From the NCBI GenBank assembly GCA_024278275.1, contig JAJRTN010000032.1:31154-95153 (forward strand): a DNA stretch of 64,000 bases, in the 5' to 3' direction. The position numbers and the translations under genes are program-made. Position 1 is the first letter of the stretch, and every line of letters starts with the position of its first letter. The notes beneath the pieces were generated by a model. The model had not been told where the DNA came from, ran no database searches, and saw only the letters and a program-made list of their open reading frames with translations. Of this stretch, positions 43,576 to 51,900 are shown in pieces. The stretch comes from Candidatus Hydrogenedentota bacterium. Its GTDB lineage: Bacteria; Hydrogenedentota; Hydrogenedentia; Hydrogenedentales; JAJRTN01.

Positions 43576-43661
43576 TGGTGGGCGAGGCGGGACTTGAACC
43601 CGCACACCGGTCAGGTACTAGAACCTAAATCTAGCGCGTCTGCCAATTCCGCCACTCGCCC
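43576..43661 (-). tRNA. tRNA-Leu (anticodon UAG)
   Basis: The minus-strand sequence folds as a class II tRNA with a 7-bp acceptor GGGCGAG/CTCGCCC, discriminator A and encoded CCA (43576-43578). The anticodon stem CTAGA/TCTAG encloses the loop TTTAGGT, so the anticodon is UAG, which reads CUA/CUG leucine codons. The T-arm GCGGG-TTCAAGT-CCCGC is intact. It lies 21 bases before the tig start. Confidence 0.97.
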
Positions 43662-43829
43662 GGCGTTACTCAAAGGGAATCGGCCACCTCAAGGCGGCCC
43701 ACGGGAAAAACGGATCCGAACCGCCAAAGCGGCCCGGCCCCGCAATCCAAGACAGGGAACATTGGGTTGCCGCAAGGTGCTTACCGACACCACTCACGCA
43801 CACCACCAAGCTCCCCACGGCGAAGAAGG

Positions 43830-43859
43830 ATCTTAACATAGGGCGGCAAAGTGCTGCAA
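43830..43859 (-). promoter_or_regulatory. Candidate promoter of the tRNA-Leu/tig/clpP transcript
   Basis: On the minus strand TTGCAG (43859-43854), an 18-base spacer and TAAGAT (43835-43830) lie about 170 bases before the tRNA. It is a moderate match with no other clear candidate between. Confidence 0.3.
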
Positions 43860-43950
43860 ACCGAATTGTCGCCCGCCGTCGCCCGGCAGGCTACATTGCC
43901 TTCAAAGGTTCGATTCGGTCCTTCGAGCATGATGATGGCGTGATGGTTGG

Positions 43951-45813
43951 TTATCGCGCCCGCTGCACCGCTGCTTTTTCCGCCCTGTCGACCGTCAGCG
44001 TTCCCAAGGTCACCCGCCGGTCACCGGAGGCGTCCGTGGGACGCAGGCGCTCCAGGGGGAGACTTTTGTCGCCGGGCACCCACAGGCCGGCGGCCAGCGT
44101 GGCCGTGGCGCCGCGAAGGTCTCCCGGGATGGGGAAAAGCATTTGCGATGAGACCGTACCCGGCGTGCGCCATGCTTCTTCCGTTGCTCCCTCGACGCGC
44201 CCGAAACCCACCAGCTTGCCGTCCACCTCGACGTGGCCGAAGGGTTCGGTGTTTTCGGGTAACGGCTCGTGAATGGTCCAAACCAGGTGCGCCACCACCG
44301 TCTTGTCCCGCACGGCCAGGGATGCCACGGCGACCTCGAATTGTCCGGGCCTGCCGGTGATCTCCATCTCGCCCAGGCGATAGCGCCGATGCCCGTCTTC
44401 CCCCGCCAGCGGCAGGGCGATGACCGGTGTGCCATCCCGCCGGCCCACGGATACATAGACGTTATACCGTCCCGGTCGGGTGTTGGGCGCAAAGCGCACC
44501 GTTTGAATCGCGCCGCCCACTTCGCGCCCGATGGTGAAGGTGCTTGGGAAGGGGAGGGCCGGGGCCCCGTCCGGCGGCCCGTTTTCCAGGACACGCACAT
44601 CGTGCGACTCGTCCACCAGCACGGCGACGATACCGCCGTCCCCGTCCTTCAAGGTGTAGGCCACGAAGCCGCCGGGATAACAGGGCGCCACCCCCGCGTT
44701 GGTCCATTCGCTGGTGATCTCAAAAGATTCGCCCAGGGCGACGCGTTTCGGCCACGTGGCTTTGCGCAGTTGCAGGCGATAGCCCATGCGCCGGTTGATC
44801 CGGTCGATGATGTCGCGGTTTTCCTCCAGTTCAATGCGGGGCCACCAGTGGATGGACAGGTAGCTCGCGCGGTAATCCTCCACCGCTTTCAGGAGCAATG
44901 AACCGTCTCCCCACGTCCCCTTGCTCTTCGAGGAACCGTAATGCTCGTGTTCGAGGATAACCGGAAAGTGCGGCGCGAAGAGCCGCGCCATGGCGTCGTG
45001 GTACCACGAGTTGGGCGGCGGCTGAACACAGATGCTGTCGTCGCGCAGGGTGACCCCCCTGGACAGGGCGTAGTCGGTTATCGCGTGGTGCGCGCCCGGT
45101 GCCTGCGGCCCGGCGGCGTCGTCACTCAGCGCGAGCTGGGTGTGCTTGAAATGCTTCACATGCAGATCAATGTGGGCTTTCTTCACCTCCAGGGGATAAT
45201 CGACGCGCGTGCTCGACCAGGTATGGGCCTCGCCCCACACCCCGTAGGTGCCGATATCCACGAAGGCCACGTTGGGGTTGCCGTCGTAGCGCCGGGCCAT
45301 GGCCTCCAGAAAATGATCGAGTTTTTCCAGGAAGACCGGGTCGCCATAATCCGGCTCCCAGAACGGCCCGTCTTTCCGCACACCGGGACCGGGCTTGAAG
45401 CGCAGCCCTTTCGCCCCCGCGTCATGCACCCATTTCGGCGTGGCCCATTCCATCCACGACTCGGAACAGGTGATACGAAAGGCGACCTGCTTCCCCTTCT
45501 CAATCCACCGCTGCGCCGGGGTGTCGAGAACGTTCCACGTAAACACGCCCTCCTCCTGCTCGATATAGCTCCACGGGATGCGGAGGTAGACCACCGAGAG
45601 TCCGGGAAAATCGTCCACCGTGTCGGAGGGTGCCAGTTTCCACCCGTAATTCCGGGGGATGTTCGAGTAATAGTGGAGGGTCCATCCCATGCCCGGGTTG
45701 ACCAGTGCCACCCCCGTGTCCCGTGGCGTCACGGTCACGGTGTTTGATTCCCGGGCGGCTGCCGTGGTGGCGGCGCCCAGCAATACCATTCCCAGCATGG
45801 TCATACGTGGCAT
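43951..45813 (-). CDS. Secreted DUF4832-type protein (glycoside-hydrolase-like)
   Basis: This 620-residue protein has a signal peptide (MPRMTMLGMVLLGAATTAAA) followed by a barrel-like domain with NPGMGWTLHYYSN, YLRIPWSYIEQEEGVFTW and VDIGTYGVWGEAH. These are typical of the DUF4832/DUF4874 proteins related to GH42-like beta-glycosidases. The Glu in the last motif is the likely catalytic acid candidate. The C-terminal part is a beta-sandwich. It is probably a cell-surface or periplasmic polysaccharide hydrolase. It is followed on the same strand by no gene in the 290 bases before the tRNA. Confidence 0.72.
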   Translation of the reverse strand: MPRMTMLGMVLLGAATTAAARESNTVTVTPRDTGVALVNPGMGWTLHYYSNIPRNYGWKLAPSDTVDDFPGLSVVYLRIPWSYIEQEEGVFTWNVLDTPAQRWIEKGKQVAFRITCSESWMEWATPKWVHDAGAKGLRFKPGPGVRKDGPFWEPDYGDPVFLEKLDHFLEAMARRYDGNPNVAFVDIGTYGVWGEAHTWSSTRVDYPLEVKKAHIDLHVKHFKHTQLALSDDAAGPQAPGAHHAITDYALSRGVTLRDDSICVQPPPNSWYHDAMARLFAPHFPVILEHEHYGSSKSKGTWGDGSLLLKAVEDYRASYLSIHWWPRIELEENRDIIDRINRRMGYRLQLRKATWPKRVALGESFEITSEWTNAGVAPCYPGGFVAYTLKDGDGGIVAVLVDESHDVRVLENGPPDGAPALPFPSTFTIGREVGGAIQTVRFAPNTRPGRYNVYVSVGRRDGTPVIALPLAGEDGHRRYRLGEMEITGRPGQFEVAVASLAVRDKTVVAHLVWTIHEPLPENTEPFGHVEVDGKLVGFGRVEGATEEAWRTPGTVSSQMLFPIPGDLRGATATLAAGLWVPGDKSLPLERLRPTDASGDRRVTLGTLTVDRAEKAAVQRAR

Positions 45814-45960
45814 GTCATCGTCTCCCGGCGGAACGTTCCCATGGCATACGGCGTTGTCAGCCTACCAATGCCATTTGCCAAAAGACAATGCTGTAATCGC
45901 TCACGGCGCCTTCGGTGCTGAAGACAGCCCCATGCGCGATGAGGGACTTCCGGACATACC

Positions 45961-47886
45961 CTAATCCGGATGAGCTGCCTCTTGGGCCTCGGCCTGGGGT
46001 TTCCGGCGGTCGTAGTCACGGTACCTGGGGGGCAGGTCTTCGTAGATGTCGGAGGAGAGCCACTGGTATTTCCCTCCCATGAGGGCCCGGGACATCTTGC
46101 CCATCAGGTGATTGTGATTGTGCTTCACTGCCGCGAAATTGTGGGCGATGCGGCGACGTGCTTCCCTGCAGAAGAGGTCCGCCAGATCCTGGGGGGTGCG
46201 GTCGTTGGGCTTCTCCGAAGCGCGTTGTTCAGCCTGGGCCAGCACCGCGCCCATGACGAAGAGGTCCACGCCGATCTCGACGTAGTTTCCGAGGATGAGC
46301 TGTTCGTATTCAAGCTTGGCGCCATACCGGGCCATGGTGTGGAAGAGCGACCGGGCCAAACGCCGGGCGGTCTTCGCGGCGAAAGCCAGGTGACGCCGGT
46401 TGTTCGTTTCAAGATGGGACACGTTGAAGTCGATGAAAAGAGGCATCCAGGTCTTGGGATACCACAGGGCGTAAAACTTGAGGGCTTTCCAAAGATGGTG
46501 AAACAAGCCGCCGGACTGCCCCGGCTTGGGCTGAATGATGGGCATGAGCAGCTTGAAGTGCGTGTCCATGGCCTCCCGGGCCATGATGAGGTGCATCACT
46601 TCGCTCGACCCCTCGAAGATGCGGCCGATCCGGCTGTCCCGCAGGAAACGCTCGGCGGGCACGGGACGGCTGCCCCGCCGGTACAGGGAGGTCTCCGTCT
46701 CGTAGCCCCGCCCCCCGCGCACCTGCATGAAGTCGTCCATGATACGCCAGGCCGTCTCGGTGCAGAAATACTTCGCCGCGGCCGCTTCGAGGCGGATGTC
46801 GGCGTTTTCATGGTCGGCGAGGGAGCAGCACATGCGCACCAGGCTCTCCATGGCAAAGGTGTTGGCGGCCATGGTGGCCGTCTTCTTCGCCACGGCCTGG
46901 TGTTTGCCGATGGGCGCGCCCCACTGGACCCGGTAGTTGGTCCACCGCTCGCATTCGAGCAGGAGCTTCTTGCAGGCGCCGGCGGACGCGGCGGGTATGC
47001 CGAGGCGGCCCGTGTTGAGCGTGGTGAGGGCGATCTTGAGGCCCTGCCCGGTTTTGCCGATGATGTTTTCGGCGGGCACTTTCACGTTTTCAAAACACAG
47101 CTCACCGTTGGAGAGGCCGCGCAGCCCCATGAAATCACAACGGTGGCGGGTGCTGACGCCCGGGCTGTCCATCTCCACGATGAAGGCCGTGATTTGGGGG
47201 ATCTCCTTGCCGCGCTTGATGATCGGTGGCGTACAGGCCATGACCACGATGAGTTCCGCGTCGGGACCGTTCGTGGTCCACAGCTTCCGCCCATTGAGAA
47301 TATAGTGGCTTCCATCCTCGGAAGGCGTGGCCGTGGTGGCCATCTTCCCCGGGTCCGATCCCACGTCCGGCTCGGTGAGGGCGAAGGCGGAAATGGCGCC
47401 CCGGGCCAGGCGGGGCAGAAACGTTTTCTTCTGCTCCTCCGTGCCGAAGAGCTTGAGGGGCTGGGGCGCGCCGATGCTCTGGTGAGCCGAGATCCAGGTC
47501 ACGGTACTCTGGCAGTAGCTCCCCATGAAAGAGAGGGCGCGGGCATAGTTGGTCTGGGAGAGGCCCAGCCCCCCGTATTCCTTGGGGATTTTCATGCCGA
47601 AGACCCCGATCTCAATGAGCTTGTCCAGCACCTCCTTCGGGTACTCCCGGGACTCGTCCACCGCGATGGGATCAAGGTGCTCGTCGAAAACCCGACGAAT
47701 CCGCGCGATCAACTCGTCACCCACGCGCCTGTCTTCTTCGTCCTGCACGGGGAAAGGATGCAGCAAATCCCAGCGAAAATCACCCCGGAACAGTTCCGCC
47801 GTGAAACTGGGGGCTTCCCAGGTTTGCTGACGCGCCGCCTCGGCCAGGTCCATGGCCTGCTCTTTCGCCTTGTTCTCCGCACTCAT
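45961..47886 (-). CDS. Acyl-CoA dehydrogenase family protein
   Basis: The 641-residue protein has the acyl-CoA dehydrogenase domains in order: N-terminal helical (IGVFGMKIPKEYGGLGL), middle beta (AFALTEPDVGSD, and the FAD loop YILNGRKLWTTNG), and C-terminal helical (MQVRGGRGYETE). The extra 150 residues at the C-terminus resemble the long type of acyl-CoA dehydrogenase, like the mitochondrial ACAD9/VLCAD kind. I use the ATG at 47886, preceded by GAGG at -9; the longer frame extends into noncoding DNA. It oxidises fatty acyl-CoA with electron-transfer flavoprotein as acceptor. Partner ETF genes are not in the window. Confidence 0.93.
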   Translation of the reverse strand: MSAENKAKEQAMDLAEAARQQTWEAPSFTAELFRGDFRWDLLHPFPVQDEEDRRVGDELIARIRRVFDEHLDPIAVDESREYPKEVLDKLIEIGVFGMKIPKEYGGLGLSQTNYARALSFMGSYCQSTVTWISAHQSIGAPQPLKLFGTEEQKKTFLPRLARGAISAFALTEPDVGSDPGKMATTATPSEDGSHYILNGRKLWTTNGPDAELIVVMACTPPIIKRGKEIPQITAFIVEMDSPGVSTRHRCDFMGLRGLSNGELCFENVKVPAENIIGKTGQGLKIALTTLNTGRLGIPAASAGACKKLLLECERWTNYRVQWGAPIGKHQAVAKKTATMAANTFAMESLVRMCCSLADHENADIRLEAAAAKYFCTETAWRIMDDFMQVRGGRGYETETSLYRRGSRPVPAERFLRDSRIGRIFEGSSEVMHLIMAREAMDTHFKLLMPIIQPKPGQSGGLFHHLWKALKFYALWYPKTWMPLFIDFNVSHLETNNRRHLAFAAKTARRLARSLFHTMARYGAKLEYEQLILGNYVEIGVDLFVMGAVLAQAEQRASEKPNDRTPQDLADLFCREARRRIAHNFAAVKHNHNHLMGKMSRALMGGKYQWLSSDIYEDLPPRYRDYDRRKPQAEAQEAAHPD

Positions 47887-48272
47887 GGTAATCGCCTCAT
47901 TGTTTATGGCGTCTTCCCCGTGGGGCGTCCGCCGGCCTCGGAATCGTACAGCACTATTAACGACCGGTAAGTATAGACTATTCCAGGGACGATTTCGCCT
48001 TTTTTCAGCACGCCTGATACGACCCCGTCCGCCACGGGGACCACGCTGGTGACTATACCATCTTCGGAAGTATCTACGGAATGGGGGATCTCTTCGAGGC
48101 ATTTGCGAAATCGGGAATACAACTTATGTGCCACCCGTGGCACGCGCACGGTTCCGCTGTCATGTATGTTCCGGCTGACCCGGACATTTCGCCCGCTTCG
48201 GTCAACGGACAAGCAGGAGCCTGTCCCTACCATGCGCCGCATGACGGCCGACAAGGATTATTTGTTCCCTAC

Positions 48273-48333
48273 GGTGGGCCTTGGCCCACCATGGCCCCTT
48301 CCAGGGGAGGCTGTTTCGTTGTCAAGGTTTCCG
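48273..48333. repeat. Dispersed repeat A, copy 2
   Basis: The palindrome GGTGGGCC-TT-GGCCCACC (48273-48290) precedes the 36-base core at 48298-48333, which matches 5841-5876 at 33 of 36 positions by my count. In copy 1 the palindrome follows the core, so the modules are rearranged. Confidence 0.7.
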
Positions 48334-48410
48334 TCTTTTCTTATGTGCCACATTCCCCCCCCGGCGTAGCCGGAACCAAGAATTGTTACAGCCGTCCATG
48401 CCACGACCAA

Positions 48411-48438
48411 CCGTCATCCCCGCGAAATCGGGGCTCCA
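48411..48438. repeat. Dispersed palindromic repeat B, copy 3
   Basis: CCGTCATCCCCGCGAAATCG followed by GGGCTCCA matches the consensus of copies 1 and 2. The hairpin CCCCG/CGGGG remains partly paired. Confidence 0.65.
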
Positions 48439-48697
48439 TGATAGGGGCAGCACCTTGACCTTTTCGTTGGAACCACGGTTCGTCATGGAGATGAAAACCG
48501 GGTTCCGGCCAGTCCGGGCCAGGGGGAAAGGCCCCGACCTTTCCCATGTTTCGGAGCATAGCTTTCGTGGGAATCGGCGCCAACCTTGGAAAGGTTCGGG
48601 ATGATAGGTTAGGGCGGCGCCGATAGCGTCGCGTTGGCCAAGAGCCCGGCCCCGATACTTCACCCGTTTCCTGTTGCGCACGCCTATCCCGGACGGC

Positions 48698-49948
48698 TCA
48701 GCGGACACGCTCCGCCGCCTGCCTGGGTTGAAAGGCGGGTTTGTGAAACTCATCCCGGAGAACCAGCGGGACAGGCAAAACATACGTGGTTTGATCCGGT
48801 ACGTTGCCATGGGCGTGTTGCAGCGCCAACTGCACGGCCTTTTCCCCCGCCAGTTCAAAATCGGCCCGGGTCGTCGGGAAGGGCGGGGTTATAAACGTGC
48901 CGATGGCCAGGTTGTCGAAACCGGTGATGATCAACTCATCCGGTACGTCGATGCCCAGTTCGCGCGCCGCCTTGATGGCGGGCACGGTGAAATCGTCGGA
49001 ATGCCCCATGACCGCGGTCGGCCGTTCCGGCTGCTCACGCCACCACCTCAGCTTCTCGTGGATATCGGCGCACGGCGTGCCTTCCGCGTCGGCCCACGTC
49101 GAGTTCAGTTCCAGCAGCCAACTGTCTTGCGGCCGGGGCACGATGCCATGCTCGCGCAGGGCCAGCAGGTACCCCAACTGGCGGTCTTCCACCGAGCGCC
49201 ACAGGTAGCGTTTTCCGCCGTGATGGGCACGAACAAAGGCGATGTGCCGGTGCCCCTGCCGGATCAGGTAGCAGGCCATCTCGTAGCCCGCGGCAAAGTT
49301 GTCGAAAAGCACCTGGATCCGTCCCTGCTCCGGCAGACCCATGTCCACGATGATGATGCAGGCCTCGGGAAAGTCATGGATAAGATAGTCGTGTTCCACG
49401 TCCTCGGGTGTTCTCTGGCAGGGACTCAATATGATGGCTTCGCATCCCCCGGCCAGCATTTGCGCGATGTGATCACGTTCCCGCTTGTATCCCGAGCTGT
49501 GGGAGGCCACCAGCAGTTGGCAACCGTGGCGGTGCGCCGCGCGCTGCACCCCCGCCAGAAGCCGCGTGCTTACTTCCGATTGTTCGAAGGGCGGGCCTAC
49601 CAGCCCCAGCAAACGCGGCAGTTTGGGCTGCGCGCCATCACGCCCGCCGGGCCCCACGTAACAACCGCTGCCCGCGCGTTTCGTAACGATGCCCCGCTCT
49701 TCGAGCAAACCGAGGGCCTGGGCCACCGTGGCCAGCGACGCGCCGTACTCTTCCACCAGCCGACGAATGCTCGGTAGGCGCTCACCCTCCGATAACTGAC
49801 CGGAGAGGATATAGTCACGTGCCACGCGGTCCGCGACACGCCCCGCAAGTGTTGGGTGCATGCTGTCCTCCCACGTCGGAGTATACATAACGTGAATCGT
49901 GTGTACAATGGACTCTTTCCCCTGGGGTTCCCTGGGCACTACTGACAT
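48698..49948 (-). CDS. GntR-HTH/LacI-type periplasmic-binding-domain repressor (AraR-like)
   Basis: The 416-residue protein starts with a GntR-type winged helix (residues 37-100: VADRVARDYILSGQLSEGERLPSIRRLVEEYG) joined to a LacI/GalR sugar-binding domain (LLGLVGPPFEQSEVSTRLLAGVQRAAHRHG, then GFDNLAIGTFITPPFPTTRADF). This is the chimeric architecture of Bacillus AraR. I use the ATG at 49948, preceded by AGGGGG. It is divergent from the first prepilin-like gene. An inverted repeat at 50032-50063 just downstream of that gene's promoter could be its operator. The inducer is probably a sugar. Confidence 0.9.
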   Translation of the reverse strand: MSVVPREPQGKESIVHTIHVMYTPTWEDSMHPTLAGRVADRVARDYILSGQLSEGERLPSIRRLVEEYGASLATVAQALGLLEERGIVTKRAGSGCYVGPGGRDGAQPKLPRLLGLVGPPFEQSEVSTRLLAGVQRAAHRHGCQLLVASHSSGYKRERDHIAQMLAGGCEAIILSPCQRTPEDVEHDYLIHDFPEACIIIVDMGLPEQGRIQVLFDNFAAGYEMACYLIRQGHRHIAFVRAHHGGKRYLWRSVEDRQLGYLLALREHGIVPRPQDSWLLELNSTWADAEGTPCADIHEKLRWWREQPERPTAVMGHSDDFTVPAIKAARELGIDVPDELIITGFDNLAIGTFITPPFPTTRADFELAGEKAVQLALQHAHGNVPDQTTYVLPVPLVLRDEFHKPAFQPRQAAERVR

Positions 49949-49984
49949 GAAGATACCCCCTAGTGAAATATAAAGGATGTGGTG

Positions 49985-50013
49985 TTGACATTTGACCGGG
50001 AGTGGATCATAAT
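49985..50013 (+). promoter_or_regulatory. Strong promoter of the first prepilin-like gene
   Basis: A perfect TTGACA (49985-49990), a 17-base spacer and CATAAT (50008-50013) lie about 190 bases before the start codon, so the leader is long. Confidence 0.65.
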
Positions 50014-50031
50014 AAAACTGCGATTGTTTGG

Positions 50032-50063
50032 TTTGTTCATACGAAACAGTATTGTTGAACAAA
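50032..50063. promoter_or_regulatory. Candidate operator for the AraR-like repressor
   Basis: TTTGTTCA (50032-50039) and TGAACAAA (50056-50063) form a perfect 8-bp inverted repeat with a 16-base spacer, starting about 12 bases downstream of the predicted transcription start. The flanks are AT-rich compared with the rest of the window. Confidence 0.5.
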
Positions 50064-50123
50064 TCGGTTCGTTTTCGTTTTTGGACCATTCATTCGGAAA
50101 GGAGGTGCAGGGCAAGATAAACC

Positions 50124-50201
50124 ATGGCAATGTGGTCCATGTACGGGCCTGAATCCCACAGGTGTGTGTTCATCCATTCAAACTACTTCAAAAAGGAGTG
50201 A
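50124..50201 (+). CDS. Possible 25-codon leader peptide
   Basis: An ATG at 50124 opens 25 codons that end in a TGA overlapping the AGGAG ribosome site of the prepilin-like gene. A strong AAAGGAGGTG lies upstream, but about 16 bases from the ATG, which is longer than ideal. Rich in His, Tyr and Lys near the end. It could couple translation or be chance. Confidence 0.25.
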   Translation: MAMWSMYGPESHRCVFIHSNYFKKE

Positions 50202-50206
50202 TAATC

Positions 50207-51232
50207 ATGAGACGAAAAGGCTTTACGCTTATCGAACTGCTGGTGGTCATCGCTATTATCGGTATTCTGGCGGCGATTCTGCTGCCTGCTTTGGCACGGG
50301 CCCGCGAGGCCGCCCGCCGCGCTTCCTGTGCCAACAACCTGAAGCAATGGGCGCTCATTTTCAAGATGTACAGCAGTGAGAACAGGGGGAAATTCCCGCG
50401 TCAGTCATCCACCACCTGGTGGCTCTTTGTGGAATCCCGCGATATTTATCCGGACTACTGGACCGACTATGCCATCGCCATATGCCCCTCCGATTCGGGT
50501 GCCATCAAAGGTCTTGCCGCGGCCCGCATGCCGACCGGCGATGCCTTGGATGTATGGGATGAGGCGACACGCAAGGCGAGTTCGGGTAACCTGGAAGATC
50601 AGTACTGCCTGCACTACCTCGCGTCGATCCCACGCTCCTACGTATACCCCGGCTATGTTACCTCCGATTGGTGGGCCATGCAGGGAATCGAATTTGGTAT
50701 CACCAGCTACTTCTTCAAGCAGCCCGCCGGGCAGCAGTGGTTCAGTGTGTCCGATCAAACGGCCTGTGGCGCGCGCGGCATACAGATGCTGTATCCGCCG
50801 ACCGACGCCGATTTCAGCGCGGTGAGCAACTGGAGCGCCAGCACCGGCACGCCCGGCTACCCCAGCGGTGCCGCAAGTGGCAGTGACGGCGAATTGAACG
50901 GCACGATTACGCGCATCAAGGAAGGGGTCGAGCGCTTCTTCATCACCGACATCAATAATCCCGCGGCCGGTGCCCAGTCCCAAAGCACCATCCCGGTCAT
51001 GTGGGACGTGGTCTCCGGCGAAGGTGCCAATTTCGACGGTGGCGCGGTGCAACGCGTGAAGAGTTCGCTGAACTTCAACCATGTACCCGGCGGCGGTAAC
51101 GTCATGTACATGGACGGACACGCGGAATTCCTGAAATACCCCACCAAGTTCCCCTACGACGCGGCCAGCGACGACAATCGTGGTCTCGGTGTGGGTGAAT
51201 CCTGGCAGGCTACCTCCCACGGCGATGGTTGA
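50207..51232 (+). CDS. Prepilin-like protein with H-X9-DG C-terminal domain (first copy)
   Basis: This 341-residue protein begins with a type IV prepilin/pseudopilin leader ([18 protein letters not shown]). Processing after Gly5 would leave Phe1 and Glu5 at the mature N-terminus. The long hydrophobic helix continues into [19 protein letters not shown]. The large C-terminal domain contains [19 protein letters not shown], the H-X9-DG motif of the abundant PulG-like proteins of Planctomycetes and relatives (SBP_bac_10/DUF1559-type). Export is by a type II or IV system not encoded here. AGGAG precedes the ATG by 8 bases. Expression is probably controlled by the divergent repressor. Confidence 0.93.
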   Translation: MRRKGFTLIELLVVIAIIGILAAILLPALARAREAARRASCANNLKQWALIFKMYSSENRGKFPRQSSTTWWLFVESRDIYPDYWTDYAIAICPSDSGAIKGLAAARMPTGDALDVWDEATRKASSGNLEDQYCLHYLASIPRSYVYPGYVTSDWWAMQGIEFGITSYFFKQPAGQQWFSVSDQTACGARGIQMLYPPTDADFSAVSNWSASTGTPGYPSGAASGSDGELNGTITRIKEGVERFFITDINNPAAGAQSQSTIPVMWDVVSGEGANFDGGAVQRVKSSLNFNHVPGGGNVMYMDGHAEFLKYPTKFPYDAASDDNRGLGVGESWQATSHGDG

Positions 51233-51279
51233 GGCCGGGACGGATACGGGGTTTCATCGTTAAGGCTTGAGGCAGATGA

Positions 51280-51326
51280 AGGGGCTTGGCCGGTTTGGTT
51301 TACCGACCAGGCCCCTCTTCCTTTTT
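51280..51326 (+). terminator. Intrinsic terminator of the first prepilin-like gene
   Basis: A 14-bp stem with one mismatch and one G-U pair (51280-51293 with 51303-51316), a 9-base loop and a CTTCCTTTTT tail follow the stop codon by 48 bases. Confidence 0.75.
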
Positions 51327-51698
51327 GCCCACGGGGTGCATAAAGCCCGTGTCGTGGCCGAGACCCGTTTGTCGAATCGGTCCACCGCGTTGGACCGGCG
51401 GGGGGCGTCAGGGCAGCGAAAAGGCAGGGCGGGCTACGGCGTCTCGCTGATGAACTGCCGAATGTCTTTTGCTTTCCCGGTTCGGTTGAACATTCGGGAC
51501 AACGCGGTTTTTTTCCCTCATCATGCAACCGGGAAGCCACGGGGCCTCAAAAAATTGTATAAACAATGAGCTGAAAGTATTCATGTTTTCTCCCTCTCTT
51601 TCTTCTTCCCCGCTCTTCGGCTGATCATGAAAGGTTTTTTATTGAAAATATCGGTATTAATTCTCTTTGGCCTGCGGGATTTCCGGAACTTGAATAAT

Positions 51699-51728
51699 TT
51701 GACATTGGATGCAGGCATCCCGCAGAAT
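51699..51728 (+). promoter_or_regulatory. Candidate promoter of the second prepilin-like gene with operator-like repeats
   Basis: TTGACA (51699-51704), an 18-base spacer and CAGAAT (51723-51728). The spacer contains GGATGC-AG-GCATCC, and GCGGGAT (51674-51680) pairs with ATCCCGC (51717-51723). Confidence 0.4.
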
Positions 51729-51900
51729 CCATCTTTGTTTTTGTGTAGGTGGAATCGCGAACAGTCCGTTGAGTCCCCGGGGATTGGCCGGGGCGGAAAG
51801 GAGAGCATGACAGCGAACCGTTTGGGCGTTCCACCACCCTCGAATCTTGTGTCGTGAGAATGTAGTTGTATGGCTTAAATCTAACGAGAGGAATTACCCG

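Larger units (their letters stand above)
47887..48697. other. 811-base non-coding region with repeats
   Basis: Between the acyl-CoA dehydrogenase and the repressor gene I find the second copy of repeat A (48273-48333) and a degenerate copy of repeat B (48411-48440). A short minus-strand frame at 47904-48254 (116 codons) has no ribosome site and mixed third-position composition. I do not call it a gene, but a degraded gene cannot be excluded. Confidence 0.55.
51233..51900. other. 668-base gap between paralogous prepilin-like genes
   Basis: The gap holds a terminator (51280-51326), then AT-richer DNA and a promoter (51699-51728) with an inverted repeat. No protein-coding gene is evident. Confidence 0.6.

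Noticed and set aside
43576..43661. tRNA with anticodon UAG as a possible TAG suppressor explaining the in-frame stops
   Set aside because: Anticodon 5'-UAG-3' pairs with CUA/CUG, not with the UAG codon. It is a normal leucine tRNA.
47904..48254. 116-codon minus-strand frame upstream of the acyl-CoA dehydrogenase
   Set aside because: No ribosome site, no recognisable domain and codon composition unlike neighbours; left as noncoding, with low certainty.
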